NCBI RefSeq assembly: GCF_017220215.1
Contig: NZ_CP071131.1
Span: 186,001 to 250,000 of the forward strand
DNA: 64,000 nucleotides
Source of the DNA: Caballeronia sp. M1242
GTDB taxonomy: Bacteria; Pseudomonadota; Gammaproteobacteria; Burkholderiales; Burkholderiaceae
Direction of reading: 5' to 3'
The translations under genes and the position numbers were made by a program. This document shows, piece by piece, positions 35,907 to 49,159 of this stretch. Numbering within the stretch: position 1 is the first letter of the stretch; the number at the start of each line of letters is the position of its first letter. The notes under the pieces are model-generated. The model was given only the letters and a program-made list of their open reading frames with translations. It did no database searches and had not been told where the DNA came from.

Positions 35907-37118
35907 ATGACTCATTCACTCCATACCCTTCGCGCGACGGGGATGCTCGCGGCACTCATCGCGCTCGCGCCTTCGTTGTCGCATGCCGCGGTACGAATCT
36001 GCACGTTTCCCGGTAGCCCGTCAGCATCGCTGGATCGCGCCGTCGCACAAGCGGTCTTCGCGCGCGCCAAACTTCCGTTCGAGTTCGTGCGCGGTATCGG
36101 CGAAGGCGATGACGACGGCGTTTCGCTCAGGGAACTCGACAGGATGCTCACGCGCGATTGCGACGTGATCGCGGGCTTTCCGCGCTCCACGGTCGCCGAT
36201 GCTTCCGGCGGCAAAATGCGCTTCTCTAGCGGTTATTTGCGCGCGGGATATGTGAGCGTCGAGGCACCCGGCACCGTGTTACAGGGCGCAGCGAAGCGCA
36301 CCGTCGCGGCCACCTATGCGAGTCCAGCGCAACTCATCGCTGTGCAACGGAGGGACGTGACGCTCGATCTGGAAAACAGTTGCGCTTCGACGGTCGACGC
36401 AGTGGCGACCGGACGCGCGCGAGAAGCCATCGTGTGGTATCCGGCCGTCGTCGCTTATCGCCTGGCGCACCCGCAACGCAGCTTCAACATCGCGCCTGCC
36501 GACTCGCCGTACGCCGAGTGGCACCTGTCCTTCGCATTCGGCGCCAAGGCCGCCGCATCGCGCGTGCTCATCGACGATACGCTCTCGGCCATGCGCAAGG
36601 ACGGCGAGCTTCAGGCACTGACGAAGCAGTGGACCCTGCCCGCGCAAAAGATATCGACCGGTTACCTCGACAAGCCGTCGCAGGCATCGCCCTCGTTCTC
36701 GGGCATCATGCTCGCAGACGCGAACGCCTCGCGCATGGGCGGCAACATCAAGGTGTCGAACGAAGTCGGCGCAGAGCCGCCTTCCTTCGAACAGGCTCAG
36801 ACCGCGCACGGCAAGACGCTGTATGGAAGCTCGTGCGCGAAGTGCCACGGCGCGCAACTTCAGGGCGTAACGGCGCCCGCATTGCAAGGGCCGTCGTTCG
36901 CGCCGGCGGCGAATTCACATCTGACGGTCGGCGGCATCTTCACTTATATGGCGACCAACATGCCCGCCGATCGTCCGGGCAAGATGAAGGATCAGGACTA
37001 TGCGGACATCATGGCGTTCCTGCTGATGTCGAACGGATACAAGCCAGGCCCGAACAAGATGACCGCCGACATTGCGCGTGCTTCGAAGCTGCCCCTTAAT
37101 GCGGGGCCCGGCCATTAA
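35907..37118 (+). CDS. Fusion of periplasmic binding-like domain (XoxJ-like) and c-type cytochrome (XoxG-like)
   Basis: Exported protein of 403 residues. A signal peptide ends near LSHAAVRI. Residues about 25-255 form a family 3 solute-binding-like domain (AVRICTFPGSPSASLDRAVA ... AVVAYRLAHPQRSFNIAPAD ... TLSAMRKDGELQALTKQWTLP), the fold of MxaJ/XoxJ. After a linker, residues about 300-390 are a monohaem cytochrome c with C310-A-K-C313-H314 and a Met-containing sixth-ligand region (MATNMPADRPGKMKDQDYAD). It lies 93 bases after the quinoprotein gene and is the probable electron acceptor plus maturation partner. In known xox clusters these are two separate genes. Confidence 0.88.
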   Translation: MTHSLHTLRATGMLAALIALAPSLSHAAVRICTFPGSPSASLDRAVAQAVFARAKLPFEFVRGIGEGDDDGVSLRELDRMLTRDCDVIAGFPRSTVADASGGKMRFSSGYLRAGYVSVEAPGTVLQGAAKRTVAATYASPAQLIAVQRRDVTLDLENSCASTVDAVATGRAREAIVWYPAVVAYRLAHPQRSFNIAPADSPYAEWHLSFAFGAKAAASRVLIDDTLSAMRKDGELQALTKQWTLPAQKISTGYLDKPSQASPSFSGIMLADANASRMGGNIKVSNEVGAEPPSFEQAQTAHGKTLYGSSCAKCHGAQLQGVTAPALQGPSFAPAANSHLTVGGIFTYMATNMPADRPGKMKDQDYADIMAFLLMSNGYKPGPNKMTADIARASKLPLNAGPGH

Positions 37119-37136
37119 GTCGGCCTCTGCGGAAGT

Positions 37137-37172
37137 CCACCGCGCTCTTTCGATCTCGACAGAGCGCGGTGG
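37137..37172 (+). terminator. Hairpin after the dehydrogenase/cytochrome genes
   Basis: CCACCGCGCTCT (37137-37148) pairs perfectly with AGAGCGCGGTGG (37161-37172) across a 12-base loop. It starts 19 bases after the stop at 37118. There is no T-run after it, so it may be a weak terminator or an mRNA-stabilising structure. Confidence 0.5.
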
Positions 37173-37613
37173 GTTGCATAGCGCTTAGTCTTGCCCTTTC
37201 TGTGGGAATGCAGTCTGCGCACGCGGCGAGACGTCAGTCATTATGGCGACGCGCGCAGCGTCGGGTTCGACAGCTGCCCCATATTCTCGGCACACCGCTG
37301 GCGCGGTGTGCTCGTCTTCACGATCGCGTGTTCTGTGTTCCCATTGGCTCGGCTATAGGAGTGCCTTTCGCGTTATGCGTCGTTACCGCGAATCGCCATC
37401 AAGCGGCAGGCAAGAACCTAGCTCAACGCCGGTATCAGCGTTATACGCGCACCCTAAGCGGTCGCGCCATGACCCCAAGCGACGCAGTCCAACTCCTCAA
37501 GAGTGCTACACGGCGATACACCTGTTGCGGACTTGAACAGCTCCCGCGTGCGGCCGCAAGGCACGCCCTTGCGGAAACGCACGCCGCTCATGACGTACCG
37601 CGGATGCGCTCAA
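37173..37613. other. Intergenic, possible decayed reading frame
   Basis: About 440 bases before the aldehyde dehydrogenase promoter. The start (about 37169-37240) would encode a signal-peptide-like stretch (IALSLALSVGMQSAHAARRQ), but nothing recognisable follows. A perfect 8-bp hairpin CACACCGC/GCGGTGTG lies at 37291-37310. A GTGTTCTGTGTTCCCATTGG stretch near 37328 resembles the GTTCC repeats before pqqA. Confidence 0.35.
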
Positions 37614-37629
37614 TGGCATGGAACTCGCA
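37614..37629 (+). promoter_or_regulatory. Candidate sigma-54 promoter of the aldehyde dehydrogenase
   Basis: TGGCAT-GGAAC-TCGCA keeps the invariant GG (37615-37616) and GC (37627-37628) at the required 10-base spacing, with one mismatch in each half to TGGCAC-N5-TTGC. The start would be near 37640, 59 bases before the gene. Confidence 0.5.
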
Positions 37630-37698
37630 ATGTAGTCGGGGCGGCGGCGTGCATCGCCAGCGCCGGACCGCTCTTATCGACATGCGAGGAGCACACTG

Positions 37699-39219
<1,521 letters not shown>

Positions 39220-39427
39220 CCATCGGGCGTGCGGAGCCGCCGTATTGCGCGGCGACTCCTCGCGTTCAAGGGACGGCAATGGATGAAGCGCGTAGTCGCG
39301 CTTCTCAAGGCCCTTTGCGTTGATCGAAGGGATCAAGACCGCGCATGACGTGGTGCGCTTTCCGCTTGGCGACCGTCGACGAGTTCATCGTCGGCGGCTC
39401 CGACGTCAAGCTCGCTGATATCGCAAT

Positions 39428-39460
39428 GAAGCCCCGCGCATTCCAACGCAGGGCTTCTTT
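39428..39460. terminator. Hairpin between convergent genes
   Basis: GAAGCCC (39428-39434) pairs with GGGCTTC (39451-39457), with an inner GCG/CGC pair, followed by TTT on the plus strand. It lies between the aldehyde dehydrogenase stop (39219) and the end of the hydantoinase gene (39474), so it may end transcription from the plus side and overlaps the end region of the minus operon. Confidence 0.55.
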
Positions 39461-39473
39461 CATCGCGCTGGAC

Positions 39474-42445
<2,972 letters not shown>

Positions 42446-42533
42446 CGGATGCACTCCGCTTAAGTGTTCGCCGCGCCATCGCATCTGCGCGCGATGTGCG
42501 CGGCGGGGGTCAATGACGAGCGCTGCGTGTGAT

Positions 42534-43820
42534 TCAGGCCGCTTTCGCGGGCTCCTCGACGTTCTCGCGAGCCGGATTGTTCGGGTGCGTGGTCCAGTTC
42601 GCGTATTCGCCCGCATCGACGCGTTCCATCGTGATGCACTGCTCGACGGGACAGACGTGCATGCACAGATTGCAGCCGACGCATTGCGCATCCACCACTT
42701 CGAAATGACGCTTGCCGTCCTTCTCCTTCAGGATCGCCTGATGCGACGTGTCCTCGCACGCGATATGACACAGTCCGCACTTGATGCACTTGTCCTGATC
42801 GATGCGCGCCTTGATGCCGTACTTGAGATTGAGGTACTTCCAGTCGGTGACGTTCTGCACGGCGCGGCCGCGAATGTCGTCGAGGCTCGCGTAGCCCTTC
42901 TCGTCCATCCAGTTCGAGAGGCCATCGGCCAGATCACTGACGATGCGAAAGCCATAGTGCATCGCCGCCGTGCACACCTGCACGCTGCCTGCGCCGAGCA
43001 CCATGAACTCGGCCGCGTCCCGCCACGACGAGATGCCGCCGATGCCCGAGATCGGCAGATCGGGAGTCTCGGGATCGCGCGCGATTTCCGCGACCATGTT
43101 GAGCGCGATCGGCTTCACGGCCGGTCCGCAATAGCCGCCGTGCGTGCCCTTACCGTCGACGGTCGGCATGGGCGCCATCTGGTCGAGGTCGACGGCGACG
43201 ATCGAGTTGATCGTGTTGATGAGCGACACGCCGTCCGCGCCGCCTTTGAACGCGGCGCGCGAGCCCATGCGAATGTCGCTGATGTTGGGCGTGAGCTTGA
43301 CGAGGCACGGCAGCCTGGTGCCTTCCTTGACCCAGCGCGTCACCATCTCCACGTACTCGGGAACCTGCCCCACGGCTGCGCCCATTCCGCGTTCGCTCAT
43401 GCCGTGCGGGCAGCCGAAGTTGAGTTCGACTGCATCCGCGCCGGTGTCCTCCACTTGCGTCAGGATCCACTTCCAGTCTTTCTCGTTGCACGGAACCATC
43501 AATGAAACGATCAATGCGCGATCAGGCCAGTCACGTTTCACTTGCTCGATCTCGCGCAGATTCACGTCGAGCGGCCGATCGGTGATCAGCTCGATGTTGT
43601 TGAGCCCCGCGATGCGCTGCCCGTTCCATTGCACCGCGCCGTAGCGCGAGCTCACGTTCACCACATGCGGGTCGAGCCCGAGCGTCTTCCACACGACGCC
43701 GCCCCAGCCCGCCTCGAACGCGCGGTTGACGTTGTAGGCTTTGTCGGTAGGTGGCGCCGAAGCGAGCCAGAAAGGATTCGGCGACGAGATGCCGGCGATG
43801 TTGCAGCGAAGATCGGCCAT
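42534..43820 (-). CDS. preA: NAD-dependent dihydropyrimidine dehydrogenase subunit PreA
   Basis: Catalytic subunit that reduces uracil/thymine to the dihydro form; 428 residues. An N-terminal FMN-binding TIM barrel (DHOD-like; ELNFGCPHGMSERGMGAAVG with the catalytic-loop Cys, LVKLTPNISDI, SGIGGISSWRDAAEF) is followed by a ferredoxin domain with two 4Fe-4S motifs, CIKCGLCHIAC and CVGCNLCMHVCP. ATG 43820. It lies 20 bases after preT, its flavoprotein partner. Confidence 0.96.
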   Translation of the reverse strand: MADLRCNIAGISSPNPFWLASAPPTDKAYNVNRAFEAGWGGVVWKTLGLDPHVVNVSSRYGAVQWNGQRIAGLNNIELITDRPLDVNLREIEQVKRDWPDRALIVSLMVPCNEKDWKWILTQVEDTGADAVELNFGCPHGMSERGMGAAVGQVPEYVEMVTRWVKEGTRLPCLVKLTPNISDIRMGSRAAFKGGADGVSLINTINSIVAVDLDQMAPMPTVDGKGTHGGYCGPAVKPIALNMVAEIARDPETPDLPISGIGGISSWRDAAEFMVLGAGSVQVCTAAMHYGFRIVSDLADGLSNWMDEKGYASLDDIRGRAVQNVTDWKYLNLKYGIKARIDQDKCIKCGLCHIACEDTSHQAILKEKDGKRHFEVVDAQCVGCNLCMHVCPVEQCITMERVDAGEYANWTTHPNNPARENVEEPAKAA

Positions 43821-43840
43821 GTTCGTGTCTCCTCTTCGAA

Positions 43841-45175
43841 TCAGGCGGCTTTGATTGCAGTCAGCTCGAACGACGCGTCGATCGACGCGGCCGCGAGCTT
43901 GCCGTCCTGCACGGCCTGCACGGTGAGATCGAGCCCTTCGTGGGTGGCGCAATCGCCGCCGGCCCACACTTTGGCGAGCGTCGTTTGGCGATTCTCGTCG
44001 GTCACGATGCGCCCGCCGTCGAGCGTCAGCAGTTCGCGCCCGATGCCCACGGGCACGAGCGTCTGACCGATCGCCTTCAGGACCATGTCGGCTTCGATCA
44101 CGAAGCGCTCGGCGTCGCGTTGGAATTCGACGCCTGTCACCTGACCGTTCTCGCCGATCAGACGCACCGGCTGCGCATGCGTGACGATGTACACGCCGTG
44201 GGTCTGCGCGAACTCGCGCTCGGCCCATGTCGCGCTCATGTTTTCGACACCGCGCCGGTACGCCATCGTCACGCTCGTCGCGCCGAGCTTGCGGCTTTGC
44301 ACGCACGCATCAACGGCCGTGTTGCCGCCGCCGATCACGACCACCCGACGGCCGACCGGCACGCTCGCGAGGTCATCGGCCTGACGCACCTGCTCGATGA
44401 AATCGACCGCGTTCATCACGCCGTTCAGCGACTCGCCTTCGAGCGCCAATTCACGCACGCCTGCGAGCCCCAACGCGATAAACACCGCGTCATATTGCTT
44501 GCGCAACTCGTCGAGCGTGAAGTCGCGTCCGAGCGCCTGACCGGTCCGGATCTCGATGCCGCCTATCGAATGAAGCCACTCGATCTCGCGCTGCGCGTAG
44601 TCGTCGACCGTCTTGTAGGCCGCGATGCCGAACTCGTTGAGACCGCCCGGCTTGTTGCGCGCATCGAAGATCACGGCGCGATGGCCCGCGAGCGCCAGTC
44701 GATACGCACACGCGAGCCCCGCCGGTCCCGCGCCGATAATCGCAATGCGCCTTCCGGTTTCCGGCGCGCGGCTGAACAACGCAACGTCATTCGACATCGC
44801 CCAGTCGGTCGCGTGACGTTGCAATGCGCCGATCTGCACGGGCTCGTCGCCCGGATGATTGCGCACGCAACTTCCTTCGCAGAGGATCTCGGTCGGACAC
44901 ACGCGCGCACACATGCCGCCGAGCGGATTGGCCGAGAGAATGTCGGAGGCCGCGCCCTTCAGATTGCCGTTGCCGATCTTGCGAATAAAGCCCGGTATGT
45001 CGATGCGCGTCGGACACGCTTGCACGCATGGCGCGTCATAGCAGTAGTGGCAGCGGCTCGCGGCGGCGGCCGCAGCGGTCGCGTCCAGAAGCGGCGCGAC
45101 GTCGGAGAATTCGCACGCGAGACGTTCGTGCGTCTGACGATGGCTCGCAATATCGCCGATGGTCTTCATGGTCAT
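43841..45175 (-). CDS. preT: NAD-dependent dihydropyrimidine dehydrogenase subunit PreT
   Basis: Electron-transfer subunit of 444 residues that feeds NADH electrons to PreA. The N-terminal Cys-rich region (CHYCYDAPCVQACPTRIDIP, then CARVCPTEILCEGSC) binds 4Fe-4S clusters; the FAD-binding motif is IIGAGPAGLACAYRLA and the NAD(P) motif VVIGGGNTAVDACVQ. The C-terminal FAD segment is VWAGGDCATHEG. Start ATG 45175 (MTMKTIGD) follows AAGGAAC. In operon with the M20 hydrolase and preA. Confidence 0.95.
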   Translation of the reverse strand: MTMKTIGDIASHRQTHERLACEFSDVAPLLDATAAAAAASRCHYCYDAPCVQACPTRIDIPGFIRKIGNGNLKGAASDILSANPLGGMCARVCPTEILCEGSCVRNHPGDEPVQIGALQRHATDWAMSNDVALFSRAPETGRRIAIIGAGPAGLACAYRLALAGHRAVIFDARNKPGGLNEFGIAAYKTVDDYAQREIEWLHSIGGIEIRTGQALGRDFTLDELRKQYDAVFIALGLAGVRELALEGESLNGVMNAVDFIEQVRQADDLASVPVGRRVVVIGGGNTAVDACVQSRKLGATSVTMAYRRGVENMSATWAEREFAQTHGVYIVTHAQPVRLIGENGQVTGVEFQRDAERFVIEADMVLKAIGQTLVPVGIGRELLTLDGGRIVTDENRQTTLAKVWAGGDCATHEGLDLTVQAVQDGKLAAASIDASFELTAIKAA

Positions 45176-45260
45176 GCGCGTTCCTTGTCGAAGGCGTGAC
45201 GGTGCCTTCCGTCCGCAAGAAAGCGGACGGCCGGATGTAATCAACGAGAAAAGGCGCGGC

Positions 45261-46541
45261 TCAGGGAGCCGGTTCGGATGCGCGTTCGAGCATGGCGTGC
45301 AGCAACACGTTCGCGCCTGCTTCGATCCACTCCTGCGTGGCGTCTTCTATTTCGTTATGACTGATGCCGTCGACGCACGGCACGAACACCATCGATGTAG
45401 GCGCGACCTGCGCGAGATAGCAAGCATCATGGCCCGCGCCCGAGACCATATCGCGGTGCGAGTATCCGAAGCGCTGCGCCGCCGCGCGCACCGATGCCAC
45501 GCAGGCCGCGTCGAACTTGACAGGTTCGTAGTAGAAGATCTGTTCGAGCTCAGTTTGCAGGCCGATCTCGCCCGCAATGCGCGCGACGCCTTCGCGCAAG
45601 GCGGCATCCATGCGCGCGAGCACGGCATCGTCGGGATGACGGAAGTCGACGGTGAAGAACACGCGGCCGGGAATCACGTTGCGCGAGTTCGGATGCACCT
45701 GCATCATGCCGACCGTCGCGCACGCGAGCGGCGCATGGTCGAGGCCGATGCGGTTGACGAGATCGACTACGCGCGACGCGCCGAGCAGCGCGTCCTTGCG
45801 ACGCGGCATCGGCGTGGGGCCGGCGTGCGCTTCCTGTCCCGTCAGCGTGATCTCATACCAGCGCTGGCCCTGCGCATCGGTGACGACGCCGATCGTCTTG
45901 TCTTCGGCTTCGAGGATCGGCCCTTGTTCGATATGTAGTTCGAACGCCGCATGCAGCTTGCGGCCGCCGCACGGAACATCGCCCGCATAGCCGATACGCT
46001 TGAGTTCCTCGCCGATGGTCTTACCGTCGACGTCCTTGCGCGACAGCCCGTACTCCAGCGAGAAAACGCCCGCGAACACGCCGGATGCGACCATTGCGGG
46101 CGCGAAACGCGAGCCTTCTTCGTTGGTCCAGATGACGACTTCGATCGGATGTTCGGTCTCGATACCGCGATCGTTCAGCGTGCGAATCACTTCGAGCCCG
46201 CCGAGCACGCCGTAGATGCCGTCGAAACGGCCGCCCGTAGGCTGCGAGTCGGCATGCGAGCCGGTCACGACCGGCAATGCGTCGAGATTGCGGCCCGCCC
46301 GTCGCATGAACACATTGCCCATCTGATCGACATGCACCGTGCAGCCCTCGGCCTTCGCCCAACTGACGATGAGATCGCGGCCTTCGCGATCGAGATCGGT
46401 GAGCGCGAGGCGGCAGACGCCGCCCTTCGGCGTCGCGCCGATCCTGGCCATCGTCATCAGGCTTTCCCACAACCGCGCGCCGTTCACGCGGATGGACGTA
46501 TCGAGACCGGCCTCTGTGACTGCATCCGTTAGGACGTTCAT
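45261..46541 (-). CDS. M20 family Zn-dependent hydrolase, beta-ureidopropionase/N-carbamoyl amino acid amidohydrolase type
   Basis: Cleaves the carbamoyl group from N-carbamoyl-beta-alanine or a related ureido compound; 426 residues. Metal ligand motifs: GSHADSQPTGGRFDG, TNEEGSRF, HIEQGP, and DGISHNEIED. The dimerisation motif is EAHAGPTPM. AGGAG precedes ATG 46541. It is the first gene of the pyrimidine operon and supplies the third step after PreTA and hydantoinase. It is clearly homologous to the enzyme at 19878-21140. Confidence 0.92.
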   Translation of the reverse strand: MNVLTDAVTEAGLDTSIRVNGARLWESLMTMARIGATPKGGVCRLALTDLDREGRDLIVSWAKAEGCTVHVDQMGNVFMRRAGRNLDALPVVTGSHADSQPTGGRFDGIYGVLGGLEVIRTLNDRGIETEHPIEVVIWTNEEGSRFAPAMVASGVFAGVFSLEYGLSRKDVDGKTIGEELKRIGYAGDVPCGGRKLHAAFELHIEQGPILEAEDKTIGVVTDAQGQRWYEITLTGQEAHAGPTPMPRRKDALLGASRVVDLVNRIGLDHAPLACATVGMMQVHPNSRNVIPGRVFFTVDFRHPDDAVLARMDAALREGVARIAGEIGLQTELEQIFYYEPVKFDAACVASVRAAAQRFGYSHRDMVSGAGHDACYLAQVAPTSMVFVPCVDGISHNEIEDATQEWIEAGANVLLHAMLERASEPAP

Positions 46542-46703
46542 GCGCCTCGCTCCTGACGATGTGACTTCGTGTGTGAGTGACCTCGGTTCGTGCGTGCCGG
46601 TGCGCTTGTAGTGCGTTCGGGCACCCGTGCTGTGCACGTCTCTTCGTTCTGCGATGGGCGTTGCAAAGAGCGCGCTTTCCGGTTGCCGGCGCGCGCTTCA
46701 AAT

Positions 46704-46749
46704 CCTGTCCGGTTGGACAGGTTTTAGCCGATTAAAATAAGCAAATCAA
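46704..46749 (-). promoter_or_regulatory. Promoter of the pyrimidine operon with overlapping TetR-type operator
   Basis: On the minus strand, TTGATT (46749-46744) and TAAAAC (46726-46721) are 17 bases apart. The palindrome CCTGTCCGGTTGGACAGG (46704-46721) touches the -10 and covers the start point, where a repressor would block transcription. It lies between the operon and the divergent RutR-like gene, its likely owner. Confidence 0.6.
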
Positions 46750-46917
46750 CGTATTTCGTGTGCGGGCAAACACGGAGCGGAAAAAGCGATAACCATGCCA
46801 TTGCATCGCAGCATCCCTGCATGCGGGGTTTGCCGATGCTTTCGTCGCGATGCAGCGCGGCGTGCGCCAACGGCGCGAATCAGGCACGATGCACAACAGA
46901 CGGCAAAGAGCGCGACG

Positions 46918-47631
46918 ATGAGACACGACGAAGCCACGAACAGCATCACCGCGAACGAAGACGCGTCGCCGCCCTTGCGGCGCCGCCGCGCGCAGATTCG
47001 CGAAAGCAACGAGGCGCATTTGCTTGCCTGTGCGGAGGCGGTGTTCGCCGAGAAAGGATTAGAAGGCGCGAGCACGGCGATGATCGCCGAGCGCGCCGGC
47101 TTGCCGAAGGCCAATCTGCATTACTACTTCCCGACGAAGCTCGCGCTCTATCGCCGCGTGCTGGAAGACATATTCGAGGACTGGCATCGCGCGGCGGATA
47201 CGTTCGAGTGCAGCGACGACCCGGTGGAAGCGATCGGCGGTTATGTGCGCGCGAAAATGGAGTTGTCGAGAAGACGACCGCTCGGCTCGAAAGTGTGGGC
47301 GAGCGAAATCATTCACGGCGCGCACCACATGCAGGACATCCTCAGCGAGCGCGTGAAGCCGTGGCTGGATACGCGTGTGACGGTTATCGAAAGCTGGATC
47401 GCGCGCGGCCTGCTCGCGCCGGTCGAAGCCGATACGTTCATGTTCATGATCTGGGCGATCACGCAGCATTACGCCGACTTCGATGCGCAGATTCGCGCGC
47501 TCAAAGGCAAGCGCGCGCTCACGCAGAAAGCCTTCGACGAACAGACGGAAGAAGTCGTGCGGCTCGTCATTCGCGCGTGCGGGGCAGTGTCGCCGCGGTC
47601 CGTGGAGACACTGCCAGCAGCGCATGCATGA
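46918..47631 (+). CDS. TetR family transcriptional regulator, RutR-like
   Basis: DNA-binding regulator of 237 residues. The N-terminal helix-turn-helix runs from about 30 to 75 (LLACAEAVFAEKGLEGASTA, then GLPKANLHYYFPTKLALYR). The C-terminal ligand domain contains the RutR-type stretches KVWASEIIHGAHHMQDIL and MIWAITQHYADF. ATG 46918 fits the family N-terminus; an in-frame upstream ATG at 46795 would add 41 residues without homology. Divergent from the pyrimidine operon; uracil or thymine is the expected effector. Confidence 0.92.
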   Translation: MRHDEATNSITANEDASPPLRRRRAQIRESNEAHLLACAEAVFAEKGLEGASTAMIAERAGLPKANLHYYFPTKLALYRRVLEDIFEDWHRAADTFECSDDPVEAIGGYVRAKMELSRRRPLGSKVWASEIIHGAHHMQDILSERVKPWLDTRVTVIESWIARGLLAPVEADTFMFMIWAITQHYADFDAQIRALKGKRALTQKAFDEQTEEVVRLVIRACGAVSPRSVETLPAAHA

Positions 47632-47656
47632 TCACAACACGCTGGTCGCTGGTCGA

Positions 47657-48823
47657 CTACGGTCGTCCGGTCACGCGTTGCACCATCGCGTATAGCACGG
47701 ACAACTGCGCGCCACTCTTGAGCGCGTAGTTGGGATCGTACTGATTGGAGTAGCCCCACCAGTCGAAGCATGCGTTAGGGTTCGTCGGCCCGGGCGCGGA
47801 CGACGCCACTGTGTCGGGATAGATGACGACCAGCTTGTTCGTGTCGGCCCACTCGTTGATGCCTGCTTCGGTGACCCAACGGTTTCCGATGAGCGACGCC
47901 TGTTGCAAGCAACCATGAAGCGCCAGCACCAATCCGCATTGCTGCCCCTGCGCGCAGGCTTTCGGGACAAAGACGCTGCCCGTCGAACTCATCGAGAGGT
48001 TCGGCGACGCCCCGAACTCGGTCTGATCGAAGGTAAGCAGCGAGCCGGACAGCTTGCCACCGTTGCGCGGCTTCAGCGGGCCGATGAACATGGTCAGCCA
48101 GGTTTTCACCGAGTCGTAGACCGCTCCGTTGGCCGAGCAACGCACCATGTACGGGCTCCCGCTCGTGCCGCAGGCAAGCTCGCCGTCGGGCGATTCCCAG
48201 CCGTGCGCAGCGGGAAACGCGTTGTCGAAGTGAATCTTCGCGCCGTAATGCTGGTACTCGGATCTCAGGTCGGCCATCTCCAGCGGATTGACCACCTCGT
48301 CTTGCGTGCCGGACCAAAGGTAGACGGGTTGTCCGCGCAGATTCGTCGATGAGTCGATCGTGCCGAGGGCCGATTGCGCATCGAGATAAGTTTCCGAAGC
48401 GACGAGCGTACTGTTATACGAAGCCTGATTCGTCGGAAGCGTCAAGCCACCGCAGTTCGCGAGCGCTGTCGCAGCGCCGCCTAAGCCCGCGCACCAGTAC
48501 ACGCCGCCGGCATAGATCGCGGCTCCTTTGAACGTCGCGGAGTGGGCGACGTGCATTTGCACCGCAGCAAAGCCGCCCGATGAGATGCCCGCGACGAAGA
48601 CCTTCGACGGGTCGATCGCGTAGCGTTGGAGCCTGACGGTCGCGGCGTGTTGAGATTCGCCGTTCAGCGCGGCGTTATCGGTGGCGGACGAAGCGCTGAC
48701 GTGCGCCGACGCTTTAGCGACAGCCGAATCCGTAACCGCCGATTCTCCGCCCCCGCACGCGGCGATGCAGAAAGCCAGGCTGATTGCCGACGCACACCGA
48801 ACGCCTGCGGAGATAGCGCGCAT
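47657..48823 (-). CDS. PHB depolymerase-type lipoprotein esterase with type II catalytic domain
   Basis: Secreted alpha/beta hydrolase of 388 residues. The signal peptide ends in the lipobox IAAC (Cys23), so it should be a lipoprotein. Catalytic residues: Ser81 in GISSGG, Asp175 in GTQDEVV, His207 in AAHGWES. The oxyanion-hole segment (LVLALHGCLQQ ... VIYPDTV ... NPNACFDWWGY) comes after, not before, the catalytic triad, which is the permuted type II order. AGGGGA precedes ATG 48823. Convergent with the TetR gene. Polymer or oligomer substrate is likely; polyhydroxybutyrate is inferred from family. Confidence 0.9.
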   Translation of the reverse strand: MRAISAGVRCASAISLAFCIAACGGGESAVTDSAVAKASAHVSASSATDNAALNGESQHAATVRLQRYAIDPSKVFVAGISSGGFAAVQMHVAHSATFKGAAIYAGGVYWCAGLGGAATALANCGGLTLPTNQASYNSTLVASETYLDAQSALGTIDSSTNLRGQPVYLWSGTQDEVVNPLEMADLRSEYQHYGAKIHFDNAFPAAHGWESPDGELACGTSGSPYMVRCSANGAVYDSVKTWLTMFIGPLKPRNGGKLSGSLLTFDQTEFGASPNLSMSSTGSVFVPKACAQGQQCGLVLALHGCLQQASLIGNRWVTEAGINEWADTNKLVVIYPDTVASSAPGPTNPNACFDWWGYSNQYDPNYALKSGAQLSVLYAMVQRVTGRP

Positions 48824-49159
48824 GGTCGTCCCCTGCCGAGTGGAAGAAATATCAAACGCTTGTCGATACATGCATTGAAAACCGCTCACACGCTGCGAGC
48901 GATCACAACGGCTCTGTGCTCAAGGCCCGACGAGCAACAACTGCGCCCGATGGCGCGGGAGCGGTCAACCGGTTTCTTTGACCCGCACCGCAAATGTCGA
49001 AGACTGACGCTGCCTGTCCACGCCCGGCTTGCATCAACTTTGCTCTATCTCGTCGGACGGATACTGCTGACTGCATGCGTAGCACGCCATTTGGCGCGCG
49101 AAGCCGCAGCCCACAACGAGGACACGGACGAGCCAATGCTCCAGCCAAACATTTACCCG
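48824..49159. other. Intergenic between divergent lipoprotein genes
   Basis: About 335 bases between the depolymerase and the GDSL esterase. It must contain both promoters. I saw no clear -35/-10 pair; an open frame runs through it in phase with the GDSL gene but has no ribosome-binding site or family similarity before 49136. Confidence 0.5.

Noticed and set aside
37291..37310. Perfect CACACCGC/GCGGTGTG hairpin considered as a terminator
   Set aside because: No T-run follows on either strand and it ends no recognised gene.
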